Source of the DNA: Bacteroides sp.
GTDB lineage: Bacteria; Bacteroidota; Bacteroidia; Bacteroidales; Muribaculaceae
DNA length: 64,000 nucleotides
Assembly (NCBI GenBank): GCA_014802425.1
Contig: JAAVCH010000031.1
Location: 48,204-112,203, forward strand
Direction of reading: 5' to 3'
The position numbers and the translations under genes were made by a program. The notes under the pieces are model-generated. The model was not told the DNA's origin. It was given only the letters and a program-made list of their open reading frames with translations, and did no database searches. The number at the start of each line of letters is the position of its first letter. Position 1 is the first letter of the stretch. This document shows, piece by piece, positions 1 through 8,299 of this stretch.

Positions 1-1407
1 ATGCAGCCGAAGCCGGCCGTTCTCATACTTACGGAAATCAAGTATCTGATTTATAAGGCGCTTGAGGATGCCTACATTCTTGTCGGCCAGATTCACCATT
101 GCGTGCTGTTCGGCGGTAAGGTTGGATGCGGCACGGAGCTGATGGAGGGGGGCGGCTATGAGGGTGAGGGGAGTGCGCAGGTCGTGGCTGACGTTGGTGA
201 AGAAGGTGAGTTTGGCGCTGGTGGCTTCGTTGAGGCGCGCGTTGAGGTCGGTGAGCTCGTCGCGCTGTGTGATGAGCTGTGCGTTCTGGCGGGCAAGCTG
301 CTCCTGGGAGCGGCGGCGGTTCCAGTAAGCCTTGAGGATCAGGAATATGACCACAGCGAGGAGCACCACCACCATCACGATGGCCACGATGGCCACCCGC
401 TGCTCGTTCTCACGGGTACGGAACAGGTTGACGCGGTCCTTCAGGAATTCCACACGCTCCTGCTCACTGACTACGCTGCGGTTAAGGTCGAGCATGATGT
501 CGGCGTTGGAGGTATCGACGGGCGCGGCCGTGGATATGAGTACTTTTTCCTGAAGCTCCTCGCCCCGGGCCGCCATTACGGCGAGGTCGATGAGCTCGGC
601 TCCACCGGTGGGATAAATGAATGTGGCGTCGATGTCACCCTTGGCCACGGCGTTGATGCCGATTTCAGCCACGGCGTCGATGCCGGCTATCCGCACGTCG
701 CGTCCGAGCCGGCGTGCGGCCTGACGCGCGCCGATGGCCATACGGTCGTTGTGGGCGAGTATGGCCTGCGCCTCGGGATGGGCGCGGAGCATGGAATCGG
801 CCAGGACCTCGGCACGGGCCTGGTTCCATTGTCCGTCGGCCGAGGCCACGCATTCCGCCCCGGGATGCTCGGCAAGAGCCTGAAGCATACCCTCATGGCG
901 TCCGGTGGAAGGGGAGGAGTTGTCGAGGCCGCGTATCTCGATGATCTTGACCTCGGGGCCGACGTGCGCCACGAGATATTCGGCGGCGGAGCGCCCGAGC
1001 TTGGGATTGTCGGCCGATACGAATATGTCGGACACATCGGCTGATGGCTGACGGTCGAAGGTTATGACCTTTATCCCCTTGGCCCGCGCCTCACGGAGCA
1101 CGCCGTTGAGGTTGTCGGAGTTGACCGGCGAGGCCATGATCACGTCCACCTTGTCGGCGATCATCCTGCGGATATCCTCCACCTGACGGTCCGGGTCGTC
1201 GTAGGCGCTGGTGATGTCGAGCTCTATCTCGGGATACATCACGCTCTGCCGGCGCAGCTCATCGTTGAGCTTGAGGCGCCAGTCGTCGTAGCTGCATTGG
1301 GAGACACCTATCCGGTAGCGGCTGCCGTCGTCGGAACAGCCCGCGGGCAATAGCAGGGATATGATGAGGACAAGGGAAAAGCATAGGAACGTCAGGGTGC
1401 GTGTCAT
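1..1407 (-). CDS. Hybrid two-component sensor-regulator, periplasmic sugar-binding type (N-terminal part)
   Basis: The gene runs off the left edge; 469 codons are visible. It begins with a hydrophobic signal/anchor ending near LLPAGC, followed by a LacI/RbsB-type periplasmic binding domain (about residues 30-320), a membrane segment near 338-357, a coiled linker, and a histidine kinase dimerisation box SHDLRTPLTL with the phosphoacceptor at His408. The rest of the kinase, receiver and presumably AraC-type output domains lie outside. The architecture matches the Bacteroides fructan regulator BT1754, whose periplasmic domain binds fructose. It diverges from GH32, transporter and fructokinase genes, so fructose sensing is the likely job (inference). 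The ATG at 1407 is preceded by a TAnnTTTG box at 1446-1453. Confidence 0.88.
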   Translation of the reverse strand, partial: MTRTLTFLCFSLVLIISLLLPAGCSDDGSRYRIGVSQCSYDDWRLKLNDELRRQSVMYPEIELDITSAYDDPDRQVEDIRRMIADKVDVIMASPVNSDNLNGVLREARAKGIKVITFDRQPSADVSDIFVSADNPKLGRSAAEYLVAHVGPEVKIIEIRGLDNSSPSTGRHEGMLQALAEHPGAECVASADGQWNQARAEVLADSMLRAHPEAQAILAHNDRMAIGARQAARRLGRDVRIAGIDAVAEIGINAVAKGDIDATFIYPTGGAELIDLAVMAARGEELQEKVLISTAAPVDTSNADIMLDLNRSVVSEQERVEFLKDRVNLFRTRENEQRVAIVAIVMVVVLLAVVIFLILKAYWNRRRSQEQLARQNAQLITQRDELTDLNARLNEATSAKLTFFTNVSHDLRTPLTLIAAPLHQLRAASNLTAEQHAMVNLADKNVGILKRLINQILDFRKYENGRLRLH

Positions 1408-1445
1408 GTCAGGCAGGTGTTGCGGCAATAAGCCGGTGTGTGGGG

Positions 1446-1453
1446 CAAAGGTA
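1446..1453 (-). promoter_or_regulatory. Candidate -7 box for the sensor-regulator gene
   Basis: Minus-strand TACCTTTG fits the Bacteroidota -7 consensus TAnnTTTG and is followed by C, as at many promoters here. It would give a leader of about 30 nt. No clear -33 TTTG is seen. Confidence 0.4.
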
Positions 1454-1585
1454 ATAAAAAAATCCGGATTTGCGGCAGATGAATGTGCTAAATCCAGTGA
1501 CTCTTCAAGTTTCACCACCCCAATGGCGTACTTGACCCGTAAGGGTCATCGGGAGCGGGAAACCAAACCGTCGGATGCAAGAATT

Positions 1586-1611
1586 GTTACATAGGATGTA
1601 ACGCACGTTAC
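1586..1611 (+). promoter_or_regulatory. Candidate operator of the fructan locus (GTTAC repeats)
   Basis: GTTACAT, AGG, ATGTAAC is a perfect 7-bp inverted repeat (1586-1602). GTTAC recurs at 1607-1611, exactly 21 bp from the first copy, i.e. two helical turns on the same face. It lies about 60 bp upstream of the GH32 -7 box, where an AraC-type output domain of a hybrid sensor would be expected to bind. Sequence is direct; function is inferred. Confidence 0.4.
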
Positions 1612-1672
1612 ACCGCAACATCCCTTACACCCGATGCAACAGAATCATCATCAACAAAAAAGGATTGCTGCA

Positions 1673-1680
1673 TATCTTTG
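1673..1680 (+). promoter_or_regulatory. Candidate -7 box for the GH32 operon
   Basis: TATCTTTG matches TAnnTTTG and is followed by CACC. The predicted leader is about 95 nt to the ATG at 1783. There is no good -33 TTTG, which would fit an activator-dependent promoter served by the repeats at 1586-1611. Confidence 0.5.
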
Positions 1681-1782
1681 CACCGCCAAAGGAAGCCGAC
1701 GCTTCCACCTCCCGGCCCACAAATCCGACAATACCACTGAAAATACTTCACCGCAACAGCGCATCAAATGATTTTACTTTAT

Positions 1783-3594
1783 ATGAAGAAGACCCTCTTA
1801 ACCGCCATGACAGCTCTCACGGCCCTCGGCGCGGCTTCGGCCGCCGACCTCCGGGTGGACTGCCTGTCGCCCTCCAACACGCTGGTCCGCATCACGGACC
1901 CGCAGGAGAAATACCTGCTTCTGCCCGTGCAGGAGAACGCCCCCATGGCCCATATCCGCGTGCTGAGCGACGGCCGCCTCGACGAAACACTCAACATAAC
2001 CCTCGCCCAGTCGAACATCGACTTCTATGTGCCGCTGCGCCTCACGGGACGTGACGGAAAGGACATCCTGCTCGATGTGCGTACCGACAACACCCGCTCC
2101 AACCACCGCGATGCCAATGACGCCGCGTGGAGCTCGGGGCTGAAGCTCTCCGATACATTCGACACCTCCAACACCGAGAAATACCGCCCCGCCTACCACC
2201 ACACACCGCTCTACGGCTGGATGAACGACCCGAACGGCATGTTCTACAAGGACGGCCTCTGGCATCTCTACTACCAGTGGAACCCCTATGGCTCCAAATG
2301 GGAGAACATGAGCTGGGGCCACTCCACATCGAAAGACCTCATACACTGGGACGCCCAGGAACCGGTGCTTTACGGCGACGCCCTGGGGGCCGTGTTCAGC
2401 GGAAGCTCCGTTGTGGACCACGACAATACGGCCGGATTCGGCAATGACGCCGTAATCGCCCTCTTCACTTCGGCCGGCGCATCCCAGGTGCAGAGCATGG
2501 CACACAGCGAGGACGACGGCATGACCTTCCGCCGCTATGAGGGGAACCCCGTGATAGCCTACGAGCGCGAAAGCCGCGACCCCAATATGTTCTGGGACGC
2601 CGAAAACCACCGTTGGGTGCTGCTTCTGGCCTCTGCCCTCGACCATGAGATGCTCATCTTCACCTCGCCCGACCTTAAGGAATGGGCCCTGACAAGCAAG
2701 TTCGGCCACGGCTACGGCGCGCAGGACGGCGTCTGGGAATGTCCGGACCTGATGTATCTCCCCGTCGTAGGCACCGACGACCATAAATGGGTGCTCATCT
2801 GCAACATCAACCCCGGCGGCCCGGCCGGCGGCTCCGGCACACAGTACTTCGTCGGCGATTTCGACGGCACCACTTTCAAGTGCGATTCCGAAGCCTCCGT
2901 CACCAAATGGATCGACTACGGCAAGGACTACTACGCCGCCGTCAGCTTCTCCAACGCTCCGGCCGACCGCAAGACCCTCCTCGGATGGATGAGCAACTGG
3001 GAATACGCCAACGACGTGCCCACCCGACAGTTCCGCTCGGCCAACTCGCTCCCCCGCGAACTCGCCGTGTTCAAGGGCACCGACGGTGAATACTACGTGG
3101 CCTCGGTACCCTCTCCCGAAGTCGACGCCCTCCGGGGCAAAGGGACGGCCCTGAAAGGGGGACAGCTCTCCGCAAGCGCCAGAAAATTCGCCCTTCCCAC
3201 AGCCAACGACGGCATTTGCGAGATCAGCTTCGAAGTGGAGCTCAAGAAAGGGGCTACGGCCGAAGTGACCCTCTACAACGCCCAGGGCGAGAAGGTGGCG
3301 ATGACGCTCGACGCCGACAAGGACACTTTCTCGATGGACCGCCGCGAGTCGGGTAAGGTGGATTTCAGCCAGCAGTTCCCAGCTGTGACGGTGGCTCCCG
3401 CACACAACGGCACAGGACACTACTCCGTGCGCCTCTTCATCGACCGCTCCAGCGTCGAGGCCTTCGCCGCTGACGGCCACTTCGCGATGACCAACCTCGT
3501 ATTCCCCGAAAATCCCTACACCCACATCTCCTTCAGCTCCCCGACAAAGGGAGCCAGACTTGAGAAAGCCGTGATATGGAACCTTAAACTCTAA
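1783..3594 (+). CDS. GH32 glycoside hydrolase (fructan beta-fructosidase/levanase family)
   Basis: A secreted fructan hydrolase of 603 aa. The reading frame extends to an ATG at 1768, but the ATG at 1783 gives a clean signal peptide (MKKTLLTAMTALTALGAASA, cut before AD), so I chose it. GH32 signatures are all present, numbered from 1783: WMNDPNG with the nucleophile Asp149, FSGSSVV, RDP with the transition-state stabiliser Asp266, and WEC with the acid/base Glu319. The five-blade propeller is followed by the C-terminal beta-sandwich (about residue 440 on). A roughly 125-residue N-terminal beta domain precedes the propeller. With no lipobox, a periplasmic location is likely. It heads a fructose operon; whether it is exo- or endo-acting and which linkage it cuts cannot be read from sequence. 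Confidence 0.93.
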   Translation: MKKTLLTAMTALTALGAASAADLRVDCLSPSNTLVRITDPQEKYLLLPVQENAPMAHIRVLSDGRLDETLNITLAQSNIDFYVPLRLTGRDGKDILLDVRTDNTRSNHRDANDAAWSSGLKLSDTFDTSNTEKYRPAYHHTPLYGWMNDPNGMFYKDGLWHLYYQWNPYGSKWENMSWGHSTSKDLIHWDAQEPVLYGDALGAVFSGSSVVDHDNTAGFGNDAVIALFTSAGASQVQSMAHSEDDGMTFRRYEGNPVIAYERESRDPNMFWDAENHRWVLLLASALDHEMLIFTSPDLKEWALTSKFGHGYGAQDGVWECPDLMYLPVVGTDDHKWVLICNINPGGPAGGSGTQYFVGDFDGTTFKCDSEASVTKWIDYGKDYYAAVSFSNAPADRKTLLGWMSNWEYANDVPTRQFRSANSLPRELAVFKGTDGEYYVASVPSPEVDALRGKGTALKGGQLSASARKFALPTANDGICEISFEVELKKGATAEVTLYNAQGEKVAMTLDADKDTFSMDRRESGKVDFSQQFPAVTVAPAHNGTGHYSVRLFIDRSSVEAFAADGHFAMTNLVFPENPYTHISFSSPTKGARLEKAVIWNLKL

Positions 3595-3613
3595 TCCCTT
3601 AAAAAAACGCAAT

Positions 3614-4801
3614 ATGGACTCAAAAGTCGTGACCGACAATACGAAGCCCGGCAACATCCTGCTGCAGCTTGTACCCGTGATGCTCTGCTTCTTCGCAATG
3701 GGCTTCGTCGACCTCGTGGGATCCGCCACCAACTTCGTCAAGGAGGACCTCCACCTCTCCTCGGCCCAGGCCGGATTCATCCCCTCGCTGGTGTTCTTCT
3801 GGTTTCTCATCTTCTCGGTGCCCACAGGCATCCTGATGAATAAGATCGGACGCAAGAAGACGGTGCTCTTCTCGCTGCTGCTGACTCTCGTGTCGCTGAT
3901 CATCCCGATATTCCATGCCGGCTACTACACGATGCTCATAGCCTTCTCCCTCCTCGGCATCGGCAACGCCGTGATGCAGACCTCGCTCAACCCCCTCGTG
4001 TCGGGCCTCATCAATCCCGCCCGCCTCGCCTCGACGCTGACCTTCGGCCAGTTCGTGAAGGCGCTGGCATCCCTTCTGGCCCCCTACCTCATGGCATGGG
4101 GCGCAGCGGCCCTGCTCCCCACATTCGGCCTCGGATGGAGAGTGCTGTTCCCCATCTTCGCCATCGTCTGCCTCCTTTCGATAGCAATGCTGGCCGGCAC
4201 CCCCATACGTGAGGAGAAAGCCGACAAGGTGACGGGCTTCATGGAGTGCGTGCGTCTGCTCGGAGTGCCTTTCGTGCTGCTCTGCTTCATCGGCATCATG
4301 TGCCATGTGGGTATCGACGTGGGCACCAACACCTTCGCCCCCCAGATCCTCCGCGAACGCTTCGGCCTGACGGTGGAGGAAGCCGTGATCGGCACCCAGA
4401 TATACTTCTACTTCCGCACCGGCGGCTGCCTGCTCGGCTCATGGGCGCTGGCCAAGCTCCCGGTCAGAGGATTCTTCGCATTCAGCGTATGCTGCATGCT
4501 GGGCGGAATGCTGGGCCTCTTCCTGGCCACGAGCCAGACCATGGTGCTCACCGCAATAGCCCTCATCGGCTTCGGCAACTCCAACATCTTCTCTGTGGTC
4601 TTCGCCCAGGCGCTCAACCATAGCCCCGAGGAGAAAAACGAAGTGTCCGGCCTCATGATCATGGGCCTCTTCGGCGGCACCATCTTCCCCCTCTGCATGG
4701 GCTTTGCCCAGGACGCCGCAGGTGTGGCCGGAGCCGTGGCCGTGATGACGGTAGGCGTGCTCTATCTCTTCTTCTACATCTTCAAGATGAAAAAAGCCTG
4801 A
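3614..4801 (+). CDS. MFS sugar transporter, FucP/FHS family, probable fructose permease
   Basis: A 395-aa inner-membrane protein with about 12 hydrophobic segments. The first is preceded by a short polar N-terminus, and the loop between TM2 and TM3 carries the MFS signature (MNKIGRKK at about 76-83). It starts 19 bp after the GH32 stop. The order GH32, permease, fructokinase parallels the B. thetaiotaomicron fructan locus, where the equivalent protein (BT1758) imports fructose. Proton-coupled fructose uptake from the periplasm is therefore the likely role, by family and context. Glucose or fucose specificity cannot be excluded from sequence. Confidence 0.88.
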   Translation: MDSKVVTDNTKPGNILLQLVPVMLCFFAMGFVDLVGSATNFVKEDLHLSSAQAGFIPSLVFFWFLIFSVPTGILMNKIGRKKTVLFSLLLTLVSLIIPIFHAGYYTMLIAFSLLGIGNAVMQTSLNPLVSGLINPARLASTLTFGQFVKALASLLAPYLMAWGAAALLPTFGLGWRVLFPIFAIVCLLSIAMLAGTPIREEKADKVTGFMECVRLLGVPFVLLCFIGIMCHVGIDVGTNTFAPQILRERFGLTVEEAVIGTQIYFYFRTGGCLLGSWALAKLPVRGFFAFSVCCMLGGMLGLFLATSQTMVLTAIALIGFGNSNIFSVVFAQALNHSPEEKNEVSGLMIMGLFGGTIFPLCMGFAQDAAGVAGAVAVMTVGVLYLFFYIFKMKKA

Positions 4802-4821
4802 AGGTGAATCCTTATGGCTGA

Positions 4822-4847
4822 TCCGGAGTGGACGGGAACACTCCGGA
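4822..4847 (+). promoter_or_regulatory. Intercistronic hairpin between permease and fructokinase
   Basis: TCCGGAGTG and CACTCCGGA form a perfect 9-bp stem with an 8-nt loop just after the permease stop. No T-run follows, so it looks like an mRNA stability or processing element rather than a terminator. A second GC-rich imperfect stem follows at about 4854-4892. Confidence 0.35.
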
Positions 4848-4939
4848 CCGATTCCGGCCGATATCTGGCGGCTCCGGCCGGTGCCGGTCGCCGCCGACAT
4901 TCCCGACAATCCTGTTAATTACGATAAAATCTTAAAATC

Positions 4940-5824
4940 ATGAATAAAGATAAAGTAGTAGTAGGCATGGGCGAAGCACTCTGGGACGTGCTCCCCGAGG
5001 GCAAGAAGATAGGCGGAGCTCCCGCGAATTTCGCCTATCATGTGAAGCAGTTCGGTCTCGACAGCTGCGTGGTCAGCGCAATAGGCGCCGACGCGCTCGG
5101 CGCCGAGATACTCGAGAACTTCGACAGCAAGGAGCTCAACTACAACATCGCGACAGTGCCTTACCCCACCGGCACCGTACAGGTGGAGATTGACCAGGCC
5201 GGCATCCCCCAGTACGACATCAAGGAAAACGTGGCATGGGACAATATCCCCTTCACTCCGGAACTCGAAGAACTTGCGAAAAACACACGCGCCGTATGCT
5301 TCGGCTCACTCGCCCAGCGCAATGTGGTGAGCCGCGAAACGATAGACCGATTCCTTGACACAATGCCCAGGGACGAGGACACTCTGGTGGTGTTCGACGT
5401 CAACCTCCGCCAGGGCTTCTACAACAAAGAGATCCTCACCGGCTCCATGGAGCGCTGCAACATCCTCAAGATCAACGACGAGGAACTCGTGACGGTAAGC
5501 CGGATGTTCGGCTATCCGGGCATCGACCTCCAGGACAAGTGCTGGATTCTTCTCGGTAAGTACAACCTCAAGATGCTCATCCTCACCTGCGGCGTCAACG
5601 GCAGCTATGTCTTCACTCCCGGACGCGTGTCGTTCCAGCCCACTCCCACTGTGGAGGTGGCCGACACGGTCGGCGCCGGCGACAGCTTCACTGCCGCCTT
5701 CATCGCCAACATCCTCAAGGGACGCAGCGTAGAGGAGGCCCATCGTCTCGCCGTGGAGACCTCGGCCTACGTCTGCACCCAGCAGGGCGCCATGCCCCAG
5801 CTTCCCGCACATCTCACCCACTGA
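4940..5824 (+). CDS. PfkB-family carbohydrate kinase, probable fructokinase
   Basis: A cytoplasmic 294-aa kinase of the ribokinase fold that would phosphorylate imported fructose. The N-terminal substrate-binding motif (GGAPANFAYH, about 27-36) and the C-terminal PfkB signature DTVGAGDSF with catalytic base Asp248 are intact. It is third in the fructan operon, 138 bp after the permease. The spacer has hairpins but no clear TAnnTTTG box, so co-transcription is likely. Closest by context is the Bacteroides fructokinase BT1757. The phosphorylation position (6-OH versus 1-OH) is not shown by sequence; fructose to fructose-6-phosphate is the usual reaction. Confidence 0.9.
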   Translation: MNKDKVVVGMGEALWDVLPEGKKIGGAPANFAYHVKQFGLDSCVVSAIGADALGAEILENFDSKELNYNIATVPYPTGTVQVEIDQAGIPQYDIKENVAWDNIPFTPELEELAKNTRAVCFGSLAQRNVVSRETIDRFLDTMPRDEDTLVVFDVNLRQGFYNKEILTGSMERCNILKINDEELVTVSRMFGYPGIDLQDKCWILLGKYNLKMLILTCGVNGSYVFTPGRVSFQPTPTVEVADTVGAGDSFTAAFIANILKGRSVEEAHRLAVETSAYVCTQQGAMPQLPAHLTH

Positions 5825-5873
5825 TCCCGTACGCCTCTTCCTCCGCTCCTTAATCGTTTTTTCATCAGGAATC

Positions 5874-5936
5874 GATTGAAGCCGGCAGCCCTGTCGGCCG
5901 GAATCTTCCGAGGGCGGCTTCAATCCATCATTTTTA
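5874..5936 (+). terminator. Terminator of the fructan operon
   Basis: Perfect 11-bp arms (GATTGAAGCCG and CGGCTTCAATC) enclose a 30-nt loop that itself can fold (CCGGC/GCCGG), followed by ATCATTTTT. It lies 50 bp after the kinase stop. Confidence 0.6.
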
Positions 5937-6024
5937 GGTATATAGGTTTCAGAGTAGTTTTCTTTCTGAATAATTCATGTTGTTAACTCTCGCACATTCC
6001 ACACAAGGTAGAGGCATAAAAGAA

Positions 6025-6055
6025 GGCTCCCGCACGGCTTCGGCCGGCGGGAGTC
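6025..6055 (-). terminator. Terminator of the Ala-rich lipoprotein gene
   Basis: On the minus strand GACTCCCGC pairs with GCGGGAGCC around a GC-rich loop, followed by TTCTTTTATG. It lies 35 bp past the stop of the gene ending at 6091. Confidence 0.5.
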
Positions 6056-6090
6056 TTTGGCATGCGGGCGGGAGCTTTCCCTTGAGGGGA

Positions 6091-6585
6091 TTACTCTCTG
6101 TTTTTCTTCTTTTCCATAAGGGCCTTTGCCTTGGCTTCGGCATCGTTGATGCCTTCCTTGGCTGCTGTGCTCACTTCCTGACCTGTTGCGCGTACTGCGG
6201 CAGCTGCCTTCTCGGAAGCGGTCTTGGCGGCGGAGACACCCTTGTCGGCGGTTTCCTTGACGGCTGTGGCGGCCTTAGTGGCTGTCGACTCCGCCTTGTC
6301 AGCGGCATCCTTTACAGCGGAAGTACCCTTGGAGACAGTGGAAGCGGCCTTTGTAGCCGCACCCTGGGCTGCGGCCTGAGTGGCCTCGGCGGCTTCGGGC
6401 ACCACTTCCTCCACCACTTCAGTGAGCACTGCGGTGGTGTCGGGGGCTACGGAATCAAACTCCATCACCACGCCGACAGCCGTGTCGGCAGCTACGGTGT
6501 CCTGGTCAGCAGCCTTGTTGCCGCCGCAGGAAGCAGCCAGCAGAACGAGTGAGCCGGCGCCGAGGATAGAAAATACTTTCTTCAT
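6091..6585 (-). CDS. Ala/Lys-rich lipoprotein with LEA-like helical repeats
   Basis: A 164-aa lipoprotein with lipobox LAASC (lipidated Cys20). A short acidic, Val/Thr-rich linker follows. From about residue 75 the protein is almost wholly Ala, Lys, Thr, Glu and Ser in loose 11-residue periods (TKAASTVSKGT, VKDAADKAEST, TKAATAVKETA, VSAAKTASEKA) and ends in a highly charged tail (MEKKKNRE). This resembles LEA_4/apolipoprotein-type amphipathic helices and the helical region of YtxH proteins; it may cover membrane or protect proteins under stress (inference). No domain with known catalysis is visible. It is monocistronic and sits 41 bp downstream of another lipoprotein gene in the same direction, so the two may share a transcript. 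Confidence 0.75.
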   Translation of the reverse strand: MKKVFSILGAGSLVLLAASCGGNKAADQDTVAADTAVGVVMEFDSVAPDTTAVLTEVVEEVVPEAAEATQAAAQGAATKAASTVSKGTSAVKDAADKAESTATKAATAVKETADKGVSAAKTASEKAAAAVRATGQEVSTAAKEGINDAEAKAKALMEKKKNRE

Positions 6586-6625
6586 AACTGTATGTTGAAT
6601 TTGGGGATTGTCACCCTTGACTGTT

Positions 6626-7399
6626 TTACTTGGAAGCGTTTACGAGACGTGCCAGACCTGCCTCCACCTTGGCTACGGAAGCCTCGTCGACACCGCGGGT
6701 GCCGGTGCTTTCGCCCCAGATGGCGCGGTAGTAGATGGTGTTGCCTGTCACCTGCGGACCATACACCACCGTCATTGTGGCGTCAGCGGGATTGGCCGAG
6801 TTGTAGAGCACGAAGTCGTTGCCCTGCTCGCCACCTTTCTTGTAGTACTGCAGGAGGAATCCGTAGAAGTCCCAGTTGTCCTCGTCGTCCTGCTCCTCGC
6901 TTACGGTCATGCCGGCGGCATTGAGGCGCTCGTTGGAGTTGAAGCCGTAGCTATAGCCGGGCAGGCCGCTGTTGGCGGTCGACACGAAGCCGAGTCCGTC
7001 CTCGTCGTCATACTCCTCGCGGAATCCTGTCCAAGTAGCCATCTCGTCTTTCACCTGCTGGCGTGTGGCGCCCCAGCTGAGGTAGGGGAGGGTGAAGTTG
7101 GTGTTGGTGGGCTTAACCGTCACGGTGCACTTGGCAACTGCGCCGTCCTTCGAAGTCACAGTAATCACTGTCGTGCCCACGTGTTCGCCGGAGATGTTGC
7201 CGTCGCCGTCGACTGTGGCGATGAAGTCATTGGCTGAAGTCCATGTGCAGTTCTTTTCGGAGGCTTTGTTCTTTACGGTAGCCTTGTAGTCAACGCTGAT
7301 TTCAGGATACTCAAGTGTGACCGACTTGGGTTCGTCGTTGTCGTCACCGCATGCCGCAAGCATCAGGGGAAGGGCGGCAAGGAAGAGGAATTTCTTCAT
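6626..7399 (-). CDS. Lipoprotein with a BIG2-type Ig-like domain
   Basis: A 257-aa protein with lipobox LAAC (Cys17) followed by an acidic GDDNDEP segment, a common surface-export-like pattern in Bacteroidota. Residues about 25-98 look like a bacterial Ig-like group 2 (BIG2) domain: a WTSANDFIATVDGDGNISG-type core, then GTTVITVTSKDGAVAKCTVTV. The remaining 150 residues are acidic, rich in Tyr, Trp and Asp, and not recognised; they include WGATRQQVKDEM, a start often seen in small secreted Bacteroidota proteins. Function unknown, probably cell-surface. It has its own promoter at 7554-7561 and a structured leader. Confidence 0.72.
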   Translation of the reverse strand: MKKFLFLAALPLMLAACGDDNDEPKSVTLEYPEISVDYKATVKNKASEKNCTWTSANDFIATVDGDGNISGEHVGTTVITVTSKDGAVAKCTVTVKPTNTNFTLPYLSWGATRQQVKDEMATWTGFREEYDDEDGLGFVSTANSGLPGYSYGFNSNERLNAAGMTVSEEQDDEDNWDFYGFLLQYYKKGGEQGNDFVLYNSANPADATMTVVYGPQVTGNTIYYRAIWGESTGTRGVDEASVAKVEAGLARLVNASK

Positions 7400-7462
7400 T
7401 TTCTGATTGTTTTTGATTATGTTTTAAGTTGTTTATACGGGTTATATCTCACGACCTCCGCA

Positions 7463-7533
7463 CCGGAGTATCAGTCACGATGCTCCGGCTCTTAGGTACA
7501 AAAAGAGCCATTTGCCGGCGGACATAGTCCGCC
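7463..7533 (-). promoter_or_regulatory. Structured 5' leader of the BIG2 lipoprotein (three stem-loops)
   Basis: Three inverted repeats lie between the -7 box and the start codon. GGCGGAC/GTCCGCC (7517-7533, 3-nt loop) is perfect. GGCTCTT/AAGAGCC (7487-7509) is perfect. CCGGAGTATC/GATGCTCCGG (7463-7488) has one mismatch. The last two share bases 7487-7488, so they compete slightly. A 5-nt U-run follows the first hairpin in transcript order. An attenuator-like role is possible but unproved. Read on the plus strand, the first hairpin is followed by CCCTTTTTATAT and could act as a terminator. Confidence 0.4.
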
Positions 7534-7553
7534 CCCTTTTTATATAACAAGCG

Positions 7554-7561
7554 CAAAATTA
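7554..7561 (-). promoter_or_regulatory. Candidate -7 box for the BIG2 lipoprotein
   Basis: Minus-strand TAATTTTG fits TAnnTTTG and is followed by CGC. It predicts a leader of about 150 nt containing the stem-loops at 7463-7533. Confidence 0.5.
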
Positions 7562-7656
7562 ATATTTATCTTAAGAAATACCTCGGTTTGGACGAATTAT
7601 TTATGTTATAAAACATATTTTAATGCTTTCAGGGGTATTTCAAGTGTTTTTCGGAC

Positions 7657-8289
7657 ATGACAGTACTCGATATCCACACCCATCATCCGGCCCCTCAGCC
7701 TCTCGGAGTGATTTCGGCGGCGCCGGAGGAATTGCCCGTTCTGTCGGGAGCCCAGCTGTACTCGGCAGGCATCCATCCCTGGAATGTGAAGGGAATCGGC
7801 CTCAGCGCGGCGCAGACAGCCGCGCTGACCGCGGCCGCGTCGCGCTCCGACGTCGTGGCCATCGGCGAGACAGGCATCGACCTCGTGCGCGAGGGATGCG
7901 CTCCGCTCGCAGGACAGATCAACGCCATGCGCGCCCACATCGACCTCAGCGAAAGCCTCGGCAAACCGCTGATACTCCACTGCGTGCGCGGCCACGACAT
8001 CATCGCCCAGACCCGCAGGGAGCTTAATCCGACGCAACCGTGGATTATCCACGGTTTCCGGGGGAAGCCCTCCATAGCCGACATCCTCCTCAAGGCAGGG
8101 TGCGTGCTCAGCTTCGGCGACAGGTTCAACGCCGAGGCGCTGCTGTGCGTGCCCCCGGAGGCCATCCTCGCCGAGACCGACGAGGCGGAGTACGACATCC
8201 GCGAAGTCATAGGTCTGCTGGCTGAATGCCGTCCGGAAATCGATGAGGCGCTGATATCGGCCAATTCCGCACGGGTGCTCGGCCTCTGA
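7657..8289 (+). CDS. TatD-family metal-dependent hydrolase, short form
   Basis: A 210-aa TIM-barrel hydrolase; usual TatD proteins are about 255-265 aa. The metal-binding signatures are retained: HTH near the N-terminus (His7, His9), GETGID, ILHCV, IIHGF and ETD near residue 170. The family has Mg-dependent 3'-5' exonuclease activity on DNA. The shortening lies mainly in the loops between GIHPW and GETGID and around IHGF, so the active site should be complete. The ATG at 7657 is the only sensible start. It converges with mutS, 10 bp from its stop. Substrate unknown. Confidence 0.85.
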   Translation: MTVLDIHTHHPAPQPLGVISAAPEELPVLSGAQLYSAGIHPWNVKGIGLSAAQTAALTAAASRSDVVAIGETGIDLVREGCAPLAGQINAMRAHIDLSESLGKPLILHCVRGHDIIAQTRRELNPTQPWIIHGFRGKPSIADILLKAGCVLSFGDRFNAEALLCVPPEAILAETDEAEYDIREVIGLLAECRPEIDEALISANSARVLGL

Positions 8290-8299
8290 GCGCAGGCGC

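Noticed and set aside
1-1044. Long plus-strand open frame at the left edge
   Set aside because: It is antisense to the sensor-regulator gene, whose frame has signal, binding, membrane and kinase motifs.
1798-3903. 701-residue minus-strand open frame
   Set aside because: Shadow of GH32 and the permease; high third-position GC keeps the antisense frame open and it has no motifs.
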